Assembly (NCBI GenBank): GCA_041309605.1
Contig: JBFYZH010000036.1
Coordinates: forward strand, 1 to 64,000
Direction of reading: 5' to 3'
Length of the DNA: 64,000 bases
Source: JALOPX01 sp041309605
Lineage (GTDB): Bacteria > Krumholzibacteriota > Krumholzibacteriia > Krumholzibacteriales > Krumholzibacteriaceae
Shown: positions 35,742-44,609 of the stretch, in pieces
How the letters are laid out: each line of letters begins with the position of its first letter
Position numbering within the stretch: position 1 is the stretch's first letter
The notes under the pieces: model-generated
What the model was told of the DNA's origin: nothing
Databases searched by the model: none
The model's input: only the letters and a program-made list of their open reading frames with translations
Program-made: the position numbers and the translations under genes

Positions 35742-36239
35742 ATGTATCTACTTCGCATCGTCGCGGCGTCGTTCATCGTCTTCGTTCTGCAGGCCACCTT
35801 CGTGCACCGGATATACGTGGGCGGCGCGGCCCCGGATCTCGTACTCGTCCTTCTGGCCGTGCTGGTTCTCGACAGGAAACCGCTGGTCGCCGTGATCACG
35901 GGCTTTCTGCTCGGGTTTTTGCAGGACCTGGGGAACGCCTCGTACCTGGGGATGAACGCGCTCGCGAAATCGCTTCTCGGGTACGGGATATCGCGATTCG
36001 CTTCCGGTTATTTTCCGGACAGCGCGCTTTTCAGGGGGCTCATGCTTTTTATCGCCGCGATCGCGAGCGACATCATCATTCTGAACATCACAGCCTCCTT
36101 CAATCCTGCCGGCGTGCTGTTGTCGTTTTTCAGGTACTCTCTGCTTTCGGCGTTATATACCGCGGTCACGGGAGTGGCGGTGTTCGCGGTGCTCGGGCTT
36201 ATGCCTGGAAGGGTGGTGCGGCCAGGTGGCGGGTATTGA
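35742..36239 (+). CDS. mreD: rod shape-determining protein MreD
   Basis: Integral membrane elongasome subunit, 165 residues with about five helices. N-terminal LRIVAASFIVFVLQATFVHR and GGAAPDLVLVLLAVLVLDRK, and GFLLGFLQDLGNASYLGMNA in the middle, match the family. ATG 35742 is ten bases after mreC. Its end overlaps the GTG start of the penicillin-binding protein gene by 14 bases. Confidence 0.92.
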   Translation: MYLLRIVAASFIVFVLQATFVHRIYVGGAAPDLVLVLLAVLVLDRKPLVAVITGFLLGFLQDLGNASYLGMNALAKSLLGYGISRFASGYFPDSALFRGLMLFIAAIASDIIILNITASFNPAGVLLSFFRYSLLSALYTAVTGVAVFAVLGLMPGRVVRPGGGY

Positions 36240-38139
36240 TTTCCAGAATGAATTCATACTGGATCACAAGAGAAGGATCCTGCTTCTGATCGTTGTCGGC
36301 GTTGCTGCGATAATAATGCTGAGGCTGTTCTACCTGCAGATAGTGCGGAGCGGTTATTACCACAAGCTCGCCATTTCCAACATGATCCAGAGAGAGCGCA
36401 TAATCGCTCCCAGGGGGCTTATCAGGTCCTCGGACGGTTCGAAACTCGTCGTCAACGTTCCCGCCTATCAGATCAATATTCTCCCCGGGAGGATACGCGG
36501 ACGGGAGGACCGGCTTGCCCTGGCCTGTGAATGGCTCGACATCGGAAAGGAAAAACTTTTCAGCAGCCTGGAGGAATGGAACAGGAAATATCCCGACGGC
36601 AGGGAGATGACCGTCGTGCAGACCGCCGAAAAGGAGCAGATATCGATATTGATCGAGAACAAATCGCTGTTCCCCTTTTTCCGGCTGTTAATGAAACACA
36701 GGCGTTATTACCCGGAAGGCGATCTTGCCTCCCACGTTCTCGGATACGTGGGCGAAGTGACCGACGAGGACCTGCGAAAACGCGATGATCTCCATGCCGG
36801 CGCGCTGGTCGGGCGTACCGGGATCGAATCGATGTACGAAAAATATCTCAAGGGCGAGGATGGCGTGAAAATAGTGGAGGTGAGCGCCGAGGGCACCAGG
36901 ATAGGCGAATTCGAGGGATTGGCCGACAACCTGGGCATGGAAGGATTCGTCGAGTCTCGCCCGCCGGCGCCGGGCAGCGATCTGTATCTCACGATAGACA
37001 TCGCTTTTCAGAGAGCCATGGAAAAAGAATTCGACTGGGACAAGGGATCCGTGATAGCGCTGGATCCATATACCGGCGGAGTCCTGGCGGCCGTCAGCAG
37101 GCCTTCGTACGACCCGAACATATTCATGGGAGGCATTACGACGGAGGAATGGGACAGCCTCCACCGGAACGCCGAAAGACCCATGTTCAACAGAACGGTC
37201 CAGGCCACGTATCCGCCCGCGTCTACATTCAAGCTGATGGTCACCTACGCGGCGCTGCACTTCCATGCCTTGTCGACCACAGAACGGCTCAGGTCGTGCA
37301 ATGGGGGATACCAGTTCGGAAACAGGTATTTCAGGTGCTGGAAACCTGAAGGCCATGGTTCTCTGAATCTGTTCGAAGCCATAGTCAATTCGTGCGACGT
37401 CTATTTCTACCAGGCCGGACTGAAGCTGGACGCCGACGAGTTCGCCTATGCGGGACGTCTTTTCGGATTAGGCCGGCAGACGGGGATCGATCTTCCGAGC
37501 GAGGCGAAGGGGACATTGCCCGATCATTCATATCTGGACCGGCGATTCGGGAAGAAAAAGTGGACTAAGGGACATCTGCTGAACTATTCGATAGGCCAGG
37601 GTGAAGTTCTGACGACACCCGTGCAGTTGTGCCAGATGGTGGCGATGATCGCCAACGGCGGTATGCGCATCAAGCCACACGTGGTCGAGAGGATAGTCGA
37701 CGCCGACGGGATCGCCGTTTACGAAGGCGGCGGCTCCGCGGTCGATATACCCCAGATCGACGACAAAATAATCGCCTTCATACGCCAGGCCATGGAAGGC
37801 GTGGTTACAGGCGGCACGGGAAGGGCTAGCGCCGTCCCCGGAGTGAGATCCGCGGGAAAGACAGGGACGGCGCAGAATTCGGGAAAGGACCACGCTCTTT
37901 TCGTGGCGTACGCCCCCGTCCAGGATCCTCAGATAGCCATCGCCATCGTGATGGAGGGCGCGGGGCACGGTGGCGCGATGGCCGCCCCGATGGCCCGGAG
38001 GATACTGTCGGCCTGGTTTAATCCGGTCACCGAACCGGTCGAGGATTCCGTGCCGGCCGAGGATGCGGATGCCGAGCCCGTCACCGCGTGGAACGGCTCC
38101 TTCAGTTACCTGTACATGGAAGCGGGCGGGGTCGATTAG
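36226..38139 (+). CDS. mrdA: penicillin-binding protein 2 (peptidoglycan transpeptidase)
   Basis: Elongasome cross-linking enzyme, 637 residues. One membrane helix (about residues 17-34), a PBP dimerisation domain, then the transpeptidase with the active serine in YPPASTFKLM, the SxD motif in IVNSCDVYFYQ and KTGTAQ. GTG start overlaps mreD, indicating coupling. RodA, its glycosyltransferase partner, follows. Confidence 0.96.
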   Translation: MAGIDFQNEFILDHKRRILLLIVVGVAAIIMLRLFYLQIVRSGYYHKLAISNMIQRERIIAPRGLIRSSDGSKLVVNVPAYQINILPGRIRGREDRLALACEWLDIGKEKLFSSLEEWNRKYPDGREMTVVQTAEKEQISILIENKSLFPFFRLLMKHRRYYPEGDLASHVLGYVGEVTDEDLRKRDDLHAGALVGRTGIESMYEKYLKGEDGVKIVEVSAEGTRIGEFEGLADNLGMEGFVESRPPAPGSDLYLTIDIAFQRAMEKEFDWDKGSVIALDPYTGGVLAAVSRPSYDPNIFMGGITTEEWDSLHRNAERPMFNRTVQATYPPASTFKLMVTYAALHFHALSTTERLRSCNGGYQFGNRYFRCWKPEGHGSLNLFEAIVNSCDVYFYQAGLKLDADEFAYAGRLFGLGRQTGIDLPSEAKGTLPDHSYLDRRFGKKKWTKGHLLNYSIGQGEVLTTPVQLCQMVAMIANGGMRIKPHVVERIVDADGIAVYEGGGSAVDIPQIDDKIIAFIRQAMEGVVTGGTGRASAVPGVRSAGKTGTAQNSGKDHALFVAYAPVQDPQIAIAIVMEGAGHGGAMAAPMARRILSAWFNPVTEPVEDSVPAEDADAEPVTAWNGSFSYLYMEAGGVD

Positions 38140-38194
38140 GCACGGGATAATCGAAACCGATCGCAGGCTTTGTCCGGCGCGGGAAAGGAAAATA

Positions 38195-39463
38195 TTGGCC
38201 GAAAGAAACATAAGGAACCTCGAATGGGCCATACTTATACCGGCCGTTCTGCTTATGATCATCGGGCTGGTGAACCTCTATTCGGTGGGACATGTGCCCT
38301 CTGAACTCCAGGAGACATTCCGGCAGGGCAGCAGCGCTTTTTTCTACAAACAGCTGATGTGGTGCGTCGCGGGCCTCGTTCTGATGGGAGTCGCCTTCAT
38401 GATCCCCTTCAGGTATTTCGAAGGTACGGCGGTCGTCTCCTACTGCCTGCTGCTGGTGTTGCTGGGCGTCGTGCTGTTGTTTGAACCCCTTAAAGGATCG
38501 AGCAGGTGGATCGGTTTCGGGCCGTTCAGATTCCAGCCAAGCGAGTTGATGAAAATTGCGATGATATTTATTCTGGCGAGGTACCTGTCCGAGAAACGGA
38601 ACGATCCGAACCGTCCGAAGGTCATCGCCACGGCGATAACCGTGATGGCGCTGCCGTTTCTTCTTATCCTGAAACAGCCCGATCTCGGAACGGCGCTGGT
38701 GTTTCCGGCGATACTATTCTGCCTGTTGTTCTGGAGGGGCCTCAACGAAGGTCTGCTGATACTGTTTCTTTCGCCCATTGTGAGCGCGTTTCTGACGATC
38801 TACTGCGAAAGCGCCTTCACGAGGGGTTCGTATCCCTATCCGCTGCTCTTTTTCTTTGTCCTGATCCTGTACCTTGCCTACAGGCGAAGAGACCGTATTC
38901 TCGAGAGCGCGATGCTCGTCGTGACGAATCTCGGTATCATGCTCGTGGTGCCGGCCCTGATCAACATGCTCAAACCTTACCAGCAGAAAAGGATATTGGC
39001 TTTTCTGCGCCCTGAATCCGATATCCTCGGCATGGGATGGCAGGTATTCCAGTCCAAGGTGGCGATAGGGTCGGGTGGATTTTTCGGAAAGGGATTTCTC
39101 CAGGGCACCCAGAAGATGTACGCTTTCATCCCGGAAAGACACAGTGATTTCGCCTTTTCCGTATTTTCCGAGGAGAGGGGCTTCGTCGGTTCCTTCATGG
39201 TGCTCTGCCTGTTCACCATTATAATAACCAGGGGATTTTACCTCGCCACGAAGGTGAAAAACCGTTTTGCGTCCCTTGCGACAATCGGCATTTGTTCCTA
39301 TTTCGCGTTTCATGTTATCATCAATATCGGGATGACGATAGGGCTGGCCCCCGTCACCGGATTACCCCTGCCTTTTCTTAGCTACGGTGGGAGTTCCATG
39401 CTGGTAACATGTTTTTTCGTAGGAGTTCTGCTCAATTTCGGATCGAGTTTTTACGAGTACTGA
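38195..39463 (+). CDS. rodA: peptidoglycan glycosyltransferase RodA (SEDS family)
   Basis: Polymerises lipid II glycan chains together with PBP2. TTG 38195, preceded by GGAAAGGAA, gives a normal N-terminus (LAERNIRNLEWAILIPAVLL) and 422 residues; upstream in-frame codons overlap mrdA and are not used. About ten membrane helices. SEDS signatures: FRFQPSELMKIAMIFILARY, the loop FIPERHSDFAFSVFSEERGF and GLPLPFLSYGGSSML. Confidence 0.95.
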   Translation: MAERNIRNLEWAILIPAVLLMIIGLVNLYSVGHVPSELQETFRQGSSAFFYKQLMWCVAGLVLMGVAFMIPFRYFEGTAVVSYCLLLVLLGVVLLFEPLKGSSRWIGFGPFRFQPSELMKIAMIFILARYLSEKRNDPNRPKVIATAITVMALPFLLILKQPDLGTALVFPAILFCLLFWRGLNEGLLILFLSPIVSAFLTIYCESAFTRGSYPYPLLFFFVLILYLAYRRRDRILESAMLVVTNLGIMLVVPALINMLKPYQQKRILAFLRPESDILGMGWQVFQSKVAIGSGGFFGKGFLQGTQKMYAFIPERHSDFAFSVFSEERGFVGSFMVLCLFTIIITRGFYLATKVKNRFASLATIGICSYFAFHVIINIGMTIGLAPVTGLPLPFLSYGGSSMLVTCFFVGVLLNFGSSFYEY

Positions 39464-39476
39464 GGAGGTCTCTGGT

Positions 39477-40805
39477 TTGGATGACAGGATCGCGCGGGTC
39501 CTGGCCCTGGCCGCCGCCGCCGGATATGAATGCGAAGCATTCTGCGAGTCCGGCGAACGGTTTCAGGTGGAAGTGTACAAGGGCAAGGTCGAATCGATAG
39601 ACAGATCGAAGGATGAAGGCGTCGGTATCCGTCTTTTGAGGGACGGCAGGATGGGGCACTCATTCTCCAACGAATCCGGTCCCGGGGGAATGGATTCGTT
39701 ATTCGAGGAAGCAAGGCTGAACGCTGAAGTCAGCACTCCGCTCGACGTGGATATACTCGGTTCCGATACGGGGTTTCCCGCCGGGGAGGAGACTTTCGCG
39801 GAGGTGGAAACGGCGGGTGATCCGGACGCGAGGATAAAAAGCGTCATGGAAATGGAGAGGGCTGCGTTCGACTTCGACGGTTCCATCGAAAATACCGAGG
39901 GAGCGGGGTATTCGGAGGTTTCGGGCGAGGTTCGCATAGCTAGTACCAGGGGTTTCTATAGAAGGGAAAGAAGAAGGCGCTGTTCATGTACCCTCGCGGC
40001 GGTGGCAAGGCGTGGGGACGAGATAAGGAGCGGCTGGTATTATTCCCAGGCCCGCGATGTAGGCATGCTCGATTTCCGCGGGACCGGAATGGAAGCGGCG
40101 CGGCGCGCTTTGTCCGCGCTTGGCAGCAGCCCGATACCTACCGGCAGGTATCCGGTGGTTTTCGACGCGACGGCGTTCATCGACATCGTCTACCTCCTGG
40201 AGCAGGCCCTCTCCGGTGAAATGGTCGTGAAAGGCACCACGGTTTTTGCAGGCAGGGTCGGCGAAAAAATTGCGGCCGGCATGGTCACCCTGGTCGACGA
40301 TCCTTTCCTCGGGAAGGGATGCTTCAACTCACGGTTCGACGACGAGGGGGTCCCCAGGGAAAGATACGTGCTGATAGACCGTGGCACGCTCAACGGTTTT
40401 CTACATAACACCTGGTCGGCGGCGAAGACCCGATCGAGGGTCACGGCTAACGCCGTAAGGGAGTCTTACAAGGAGCTTCCCGTTCCGGGGCCTTCCAATC
40501 TTTTCATACTTCCCGGTAACGGGAGCATCGAAAATCTGATGGCGGAAGCATCCGGCGGCATATACGTGCAGAACATCATGGGAATGCATACGGCCGATCC
40601 GATCTCCGGCGATTTCTCGGTGGGCATAAACGGGCTCTGCATCGAATCGGGCCTGACCGGGAAGGCGTTCTCGGAGATGACGATAAGCGGGAATATCCTG
40701 GATCTTCTGGCCCATATCAGAAATGTCGGCAGTGAAATCGTTTTCATCGGACCTTACGGGTCGCCGCCGGTACTGATCGACGGCATGAGCGTCAGCGGCA
40801 TCTAG
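39477..40805 (+). CDS. pmbA: TldD/PmbA-family metallopeptidase, PmbA side
   Basis: Member of the TldD/PmbA (modulator of DNA gyrase) family; in E. coli TldD and TldE(PmbA) process microcin and CcdA. The protein has 442 residues, TTG start with TGAGGAGGT upstream. Features: ERFQVEVYKGKVESIDRSKD near the N-terminus, and GTLNGFLHNTWSAAKTRSRV and GNGSIENLMAEASGGIYVQN in the C-terminal half. I see no HExxxH zinc motif, so this is the PmbA/TldE type. No TldD partner is nearby. Confidence 0.9.
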   Translation: MDDRIARVLALAAAAGYECEAFCESGERFQVEVYKGKVESIDRSKDEGVGIRLLRDGRMGHSFSNESGPGGMDSLFEEARLNAEVSTPLDVDILGSDTGFPAGEETFAEVETAGDPDARIKSVMEMERAAFDFDGSIENTEGAGYSEVSGEVRIASTRGFYRRERRRRCSCTLAAVARRGDEIRSGWYYSQARDVGMLDFRGTGMEAARRALSALGSSPIPTGRYPVVFDATAFIDIVYLLEQALSGEMVVKGTTVFAGRVGEKIAAGMVTLVDDPFLGKGCFNSRFDDEGVPRERYVLIDRGTLNGFLHNTWSAAKTRSRVTANAVRESYKELPVPGPSNLFILPGNGSIENLMAEASGGIYVQNIMGMHTADPISGDFSVGINGLCIESGLTGKAFSEMTISGNILDLLAHIRNVGSEIVFIGPYGSPPVLIDGMSVSGI

Positions 40806-40813
40806 GAGGAGTT

Positions 40814-41623
40814 ATGCATCCGATATTGATCGAGATCGGAAATTTCAGGATATATTCCTACGGGTTCATGCTTGCCCTGAGTTTCTTCCTGGGTATTCTT
40901 CTGGCGGCGAGAAGGGCAAAACAGCGCGGATTCGATCCCGACCTGATATACGACCTCAGCATCATTCTGATCATCTCCGCGGTGGTCGGTTCGAGGGGGT
41001 TGTATATATTGACTCACAGGGACCATTTCAGGAATTTCGTCGATATGATAGCCCTGTGGCAGGGCGGCGCCACACTGTACGGCGGGCTCATCCTGGCCGT
41101 GGCGGGCGCGTTCGTCTATCTAAGAAGAAAGAATCTTCCCTTTCTCAAGGTCGCCGATATCTGCGCGCTCTCCGTAGCGTCCGGCGAGTTTTTTACGAGG
41201 ATAGGATGTTTTCTCAGCGGTTGCTGTTTCGGAAATCCCACGCAGTGCGCTCTCGGGCTTGTATACCCGGCTGGTTCCCCCGCCGGCAACACGCATCCGG
41301 GGCTGCATATTCATCCCACCCAGATTTATATGTCGTTTTACGGCCTGTTGATCTTTCTCATTCTCGTCCTTCTGGAAAAGAGGAAACGGTACGACGGGTT
41401 TTTGTTCGGGGCGCTGCTTGTGCTCTATGGAACGGCCCGGTTCATCGTGGACAGGTTCCGGTATTACGAGGATTTCGCGCGGGTATTCGGAAACCTCATC
41501 GATAACCAGCTTATCAGCATTGCGCTGGTTGCGGGAGGCCTTGTCCTGATCGTCGCGGGATGGAGAAGGGATTCCCGGATGAAGGGGCGGGCGGCTGTCG
41601 ACAAGTCCGGCGGCGGCGCCTGA
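40814..41623 (+). CDS. lgt: prolipoprotein diacylglyceryl transferase
   Basis: Attaches diacylglycerol to the lipobox cysteine of lipoproteins in the inner membrane; 269 residues with seven expected helices. Family segments: IGNFRIYSYGFMLALSFFLG, GGATLYGGLILAVAG and the signature region FTRIGCFLSGCCFGNPTQCA; HPTQIYMSFYGL and GTARFIVDRFR follow. The substrate lipoproteins seen in this window include the binding proteins at 25384 and 58728. Confidence 0.95.
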   Translation: MHPILIEIGNFRIYSYGFMLALSFFLGILLAARRAKQRGFDPDLIYDLSIILIISAVVGSRGLYILTHRDHFRNFVDMIALWQGGATLYGGLILAVAGAFVYLRRKNLPFLKVADICALSVASGEFFTRIGCFLSGCCFGNPTQCALGLVYPAGSPAGNTHPGLHIHPTQIYMSFYGLLIFLILVLLEKRKRYDGFLFGALLVLYGTARFIVDRFRYYEDFARVFGNLIDNQLISIALVAGGLVLIVAGWRRDSRMKGRAAVDKSGGGA

Positions 41624-41709
41624 ATCAGGGGCGGGTTGCCCCGGTTGTTTTCAACGGAGCCCGGGGCGGACCGAGGCCGCGGGAGGTGTGGTGGAGGAGG
41701 TGCGGCGGC

Positions 41710-42480
41710 ATGTTTTCGTTTGTCGCGGATCTGTTGTTTCCGGGTGTCTGCCTGACTTGTGATAACGGGCTTTCGGCTCCGGAGGGAAATTCCTTCAGGG
41801 TCCTGCCGGGAGGATGGCCGCCGGGGACGCCGGTCTTTTTTCAGACGGATTTTTTTCATCCCGTTCTGGGACCGCTGAAGGTTCCCGCGAGGTTGCTGTG
41901 CGCCGATTGCTGGCTATCCCTGGTTCCGGCGGAAAAGGAATACAGGCTGAGGGGCTGTCCATCGATACCTGTCCTCTCCCCGTTCATCACGAACCCCGTT
42001 CTTCTCGAAGTCATCAGGTTTCTCAAGTTTCGAAATGGCAGATCGTCGGTTCATTCCCTGTCCTGGTGGCTCGCGCTGTCTCTGGAACGGCATCTTGAAA
42101 CAAACCCGCATGCAGGGCCCGGGGATCTGACGCTTGTGCCCGTACCCCTTTCCCGGTCGAGGCTGGCGGCCCGGGGTTATAACCAGGCCGGGCTTCTTGC
42201 CGGTCAAACCGCCCGGATTCTGTGCCTTCGGTATTCTACGGATACCCTAAGGAGGACAAGAAATACCAGGCCGCAGTCGAAGCTGGATCGCCTTGAAAGG
42301 ATGACGAACGTGCGGGGAGCCTTCGCCGCCGAACCGGATGCGGTCGAGGGGAAAAAGATCGTGGTCGTCGACGACCTTCTTACAACGGGTGAAACCATGC
42401 TTGCCTGTATAAATGCGTTACAGGTTTGCCGGCCCTTGTCGATAATGGCGTTGACGGTGGGAAGAGGTGCGGATCGTTGA
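41710..42480 (+). CDS. comF: ComF-family phosphoribosyltransferase-like protein
   Basis: ComF-type protein, 256 residues, associated with DNA uptake in competent bacteria but widespread otherwise. ATG 41710 with AGGAGG nine bases upstream fits a normal N-terminus (MFSFVADLLFPGVCLTC); a longer in-frame start at 41560 overlaps lgt and is not used. Cys pairs CLTC and CADC resemble the zinc finger. The phosphoribosyltransferase part has RGYNQAGLLA and the PRPP loop VVVDDLLTTGETM. Confidence 0.9.
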   Translation: MFSFVADLLFPGVCLTCDNGLSAPEGNSFRVLPGGWPPGTPVFFQTDFFHPVLGPLKVPARLLCADCWLSLVPAEKEYRLRGCPSIPVLSPFITNPVLLEVIRFLKFRNGRSSVHSLSWWLALSLERHLETNPHAGPGDLTLVPVPLSRSRLAARGYNQAGLLAGQTARILCLRYSTDTLRRTRNTRPQSKLDRLERMTNVRGAFAAEPDAVEGKKIVVVDDLLTTGETMLACINALQVCRPLSIMALTVGRGADR

Positions 42481-42538
42481 AACCGGTGCTTACAGGCCGG
42501 GGGTGTCCGGAATTCCGCGTCAATTTTAAATTAATTTG

Positions 42539-42567
42539 TTGAAGCATGACGCCATGCTGTGTTTAAA
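42539..42567 (+). promoter_or_regulatory. promoter of glycolytic operon with embedded inverted repeat
   Basis: TTGAAG at 42539-42544 and TTTAAA at 42562-42567 are spaced by 17 bases in an AT-rich island. A perfect inverted repeat, AGCATG-N4-CATGCT (42543-42558), fills the spacer and touches the -35, a classic place for a repressor operator. No regulator is encoded beside it. Confidence 0.6.
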
Positions 42568-42606
42568 TCAAGCCGGTATTGATGTTACCCCCGGGAGGGA
42601 TGAAAA

Positions 42607-43530
42607 ATGCTTGTCACAAACAAGGAATTGATGGATGCCGCCAAAGCCGGAGGATATGCCGTCGGGGCTTTCAACATCAACAACCTGGAGTTCGTACAGG
42701 CGATAACTTCGGTCGCGCAGGAGCTGGGCAGCCCGGCGATCCTGGCCGTATCCCAGGGCGCCATCAAGTATGCCGGATTCCGGAATATCGTGACCCTTGC
42801 GGGGAACGCCGCCGACGAGAAGAAAGTCAGGATTTCGCTTCACCTCGACCACGGAAAGGATATGGCGATCATCGAAAGATGCATTAAAGAGGGATTCACA
42901 TCCGTCATGATCGACGGGTCCGACCTTCCCTTCGAGGAAAACATCTCGATAACCGGGAAGGTTGTGAAAATGGCAAAATCCGCGGGGGTATCGGTCGAGG
43001 GGGAACTTGGAAGACTGGCCGGGATCGAAGATCATGTTTCCGTCGGCGAACATGAGGCCAGATACACCGATCCGGCGGAGGCCGGGGAGTTCGTCGCCAG
43101 GACAGGCGTGGATTCGCTCGCAATCGCGATAGGAACGTCTCACGGCGCCTTCAAGTTCAAAGGCGAAGCCAGGCTGGCCATGGACGTACTGGCAGGTATC
43201 GCGAAGAAAGTGACCGTTCCGCTGGTGCTTCACGGAGCTTCGGGCGTGAACCAGGAGCATGTCAGGATAGCCAATGAAAATGGAGCCCGTTTGAAGGACA
43301 CCAGCGGAGTCCCCGACGAAGCGATATCTGAAGCCGTCAAGCTTGGGATCTGCAAGGTGAATATAGACACCGACATGAGGATCGCATTCACCGCTTTCCT
43401 CAGGAAGGTCTTCGCCGAGAGCCCGGATGCCATCGATCCGAGGAAGTATCTCGGCGCCGGAAGAAGTGCCATTGAAGAAGTGGTAAGATACAAGATGAAA
43501 CTGTTTGGAAGCGCGGGAAAAGCTTTCTGA
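42607..43530 (+). CDS. fba: class II fructose-bisphosphate aldolase
   Basis: Cleaves fructose 1,6-bisphosphate to glyceraldehyde 3-phosphate and dihydroxyacetone phosphate; zinc-dependent, 307 residues. GGGAGGG precedes ATG 42607. The zinc ligand region HLDHGKD, VSVEGELGRLAG, the GTSHGAFKFKGEARL loop with its His, and LVLHGASGV with its His are present. It leads an operon with GAPDH, PGK and TIM, covering lower-trunk glycolysis/gluconeogenesis from hexose bisphosphate to 3-phosphoglycerate. Confidence 0.95.
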   Translation: MLVTNKELMDAAKAGGYAVGAFNINNLEFVQAITSVAQELGSPAILAVSQGAIKYAGFRNIVTLAGNAADEKKVRISLHLDHGKDMAIIERCIKEGFTSVMIDGSDLPFEENISITGKVVKMAKSAGVSVEGELGRLAGIEDHVSVGEHEARYTDPAEAGEFVARTGVDSLAIAIGTSHGAFKFKGEARLAMDVLAGIAKKVTVPLVLHGASGVNQEHVRIANENGARLKDTSGVPDEAISEAVKLGICKVNIDTDMRIAFTAFLRKVFAESPDAIDPRKYLGAGRSAIEEVVRYKMKLFGSAGKAF

Positions 43531-43570
43531 AACAGCCAGGCAGGTAACACCCGTTCAAGGAGGGAAAACG

Positions 43571-44572
43571 GTGGCGATCAAAGTTGCGATCAACGGTTTT
43601 GGAAGAATAGGAAGACTTGTATTCCGGGGGGCCATAAACGACAGGCGTTTCAATATCGTCGCGATAAACGATCTTACGAACGCGAAGACCCTGGCGCATC
43701 TTCTCAAGTATGATTCGATACACGGAAAGTTTCCCGGAAAGGTAAAAGTGCTGAAATCCGGGGATATCGTCGCCAACGGAAAAAAAATCAAGGTGCTGGC
43801 GGAAAAGGATCCGGTCGCACTTCCATGGGCCAGGCTCGGCGTGGATGTCGTCATCGAGTCGACCGGGCGCTTCTCGAAAAGGAAAGACGCGTCCCTCCAC
43901 CTTAAGGCCGGTGCAAAGAAAGTCATCATATCGGCCCCCTCACCGGATCCGGACATCATGATAGTAATGGGTGTGAACGATCATCTTTACAAAAAGAGCA
44001 GGCATCACGTGATCTCGACCGCTTCCTGTACGACGAACTGTCTCGCGCCGCTGGCCAAGGTGCTGGACGACGCGTTCGGTATAGAGAACGGGTTGATGAC
44101 GACGATCCACGCGATCACCAACGACCAGGTCGTCCTCGATTTTCCGCACAAGGACTTAAGGCGCGGGCGCGCCTGCGGAATGTCGATGATCCCAACCACG
44201 ACGGGCGCGGCCGCCGCTGTCGGAGAGGTATTGCCCAAGCTGAAGGGGCGTCTCAACGGTTACGCCGTGAGGGTTCCGGTTCCTGACGCTTCTCTGGTTG
44301 ATCTTACGGTGACGCTGAAAAAGGCCACGACCGTCGAAAAGCTCAATGAGACGGTACGTAAAGCGGCCTCCACGAAGCTGAAGGGCATTCTGGAGTATTG
44401 CGAGGATCCGATCGTATCGGTGGATATAATCGGCAATCCGCACTCCTCCGTTTTCGACAGCCTTCTGACGATGGGTATCTCGCCGAAGGTGTTCAAGGTT
44501 CTCTCCTGGTACGATAACGAATACGGGTATGCCATGAGGATGGTGGACATGATGAGGATTCTTCTCAAGTGA
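43571..44572 (+). CDS. gap: glyceraldehyde-3-phosphate dehydrogenase, type I
   Basis: Oxidises and phosphorylates glyceraldehyde 3-phosphate with NAD(P); 333 residues. GTG 43571 with AAGGAGGG six bases upstream gives the standard start (VAIKVAINGFGRIGRLVF); an earlier in-frame ATG overlaps fba and is not used. The catalytic cysteine is in STASCTTNCLAPLAKVL, and the C-terminal SWYDNEYGYAMRMVD is canonical. Confidence 0.97.
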   Translation: MAIKVAINGFGRIGRLVFRGAINDRRFNIVAINDLTNAKTLAHLLKYDSIHGKFPGKVKVLKSGDIVANGKKIKVLAEKDPVALPWARLGVDVVIESTGRFSKRKDASLHLKAGAKKVIISAPSPDPDIMIVMGVNDHLYKKSRHHVISTASCTTNCLAPLAKVLDDAFGIENGLMTTIHAITNDQVVLDFPHKDLRRGRACGMSMIPTTTGAAAAVGEVLPKLKGRLNGYAVRVPVPDASLVDLTVTLKKATTVEKLNETVRKAASTKLKGILEYCEDPIVSVDIIGNPHSSVFDSLLTMGISPKVFKVLSWYDNEYGYAMRMVDMMRILLK

Positions 44573-44591
44573 CCCGCCGCGGTCAGGCGGG
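44573..44591 (+). other. GC-rich hairpin between gap and pgk
   Basis: CCCGCC (44573-44578) pairs with GGCGGG (44586-44591) around a 7-base loop. Only TATT follows, so it is a poor terminator; it may set mRNA processing or relative expression of the two genes. Confidence 0.4.
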
Positions 44592-44609
44592 TATTGCAGG
44601 GAGGATAGA

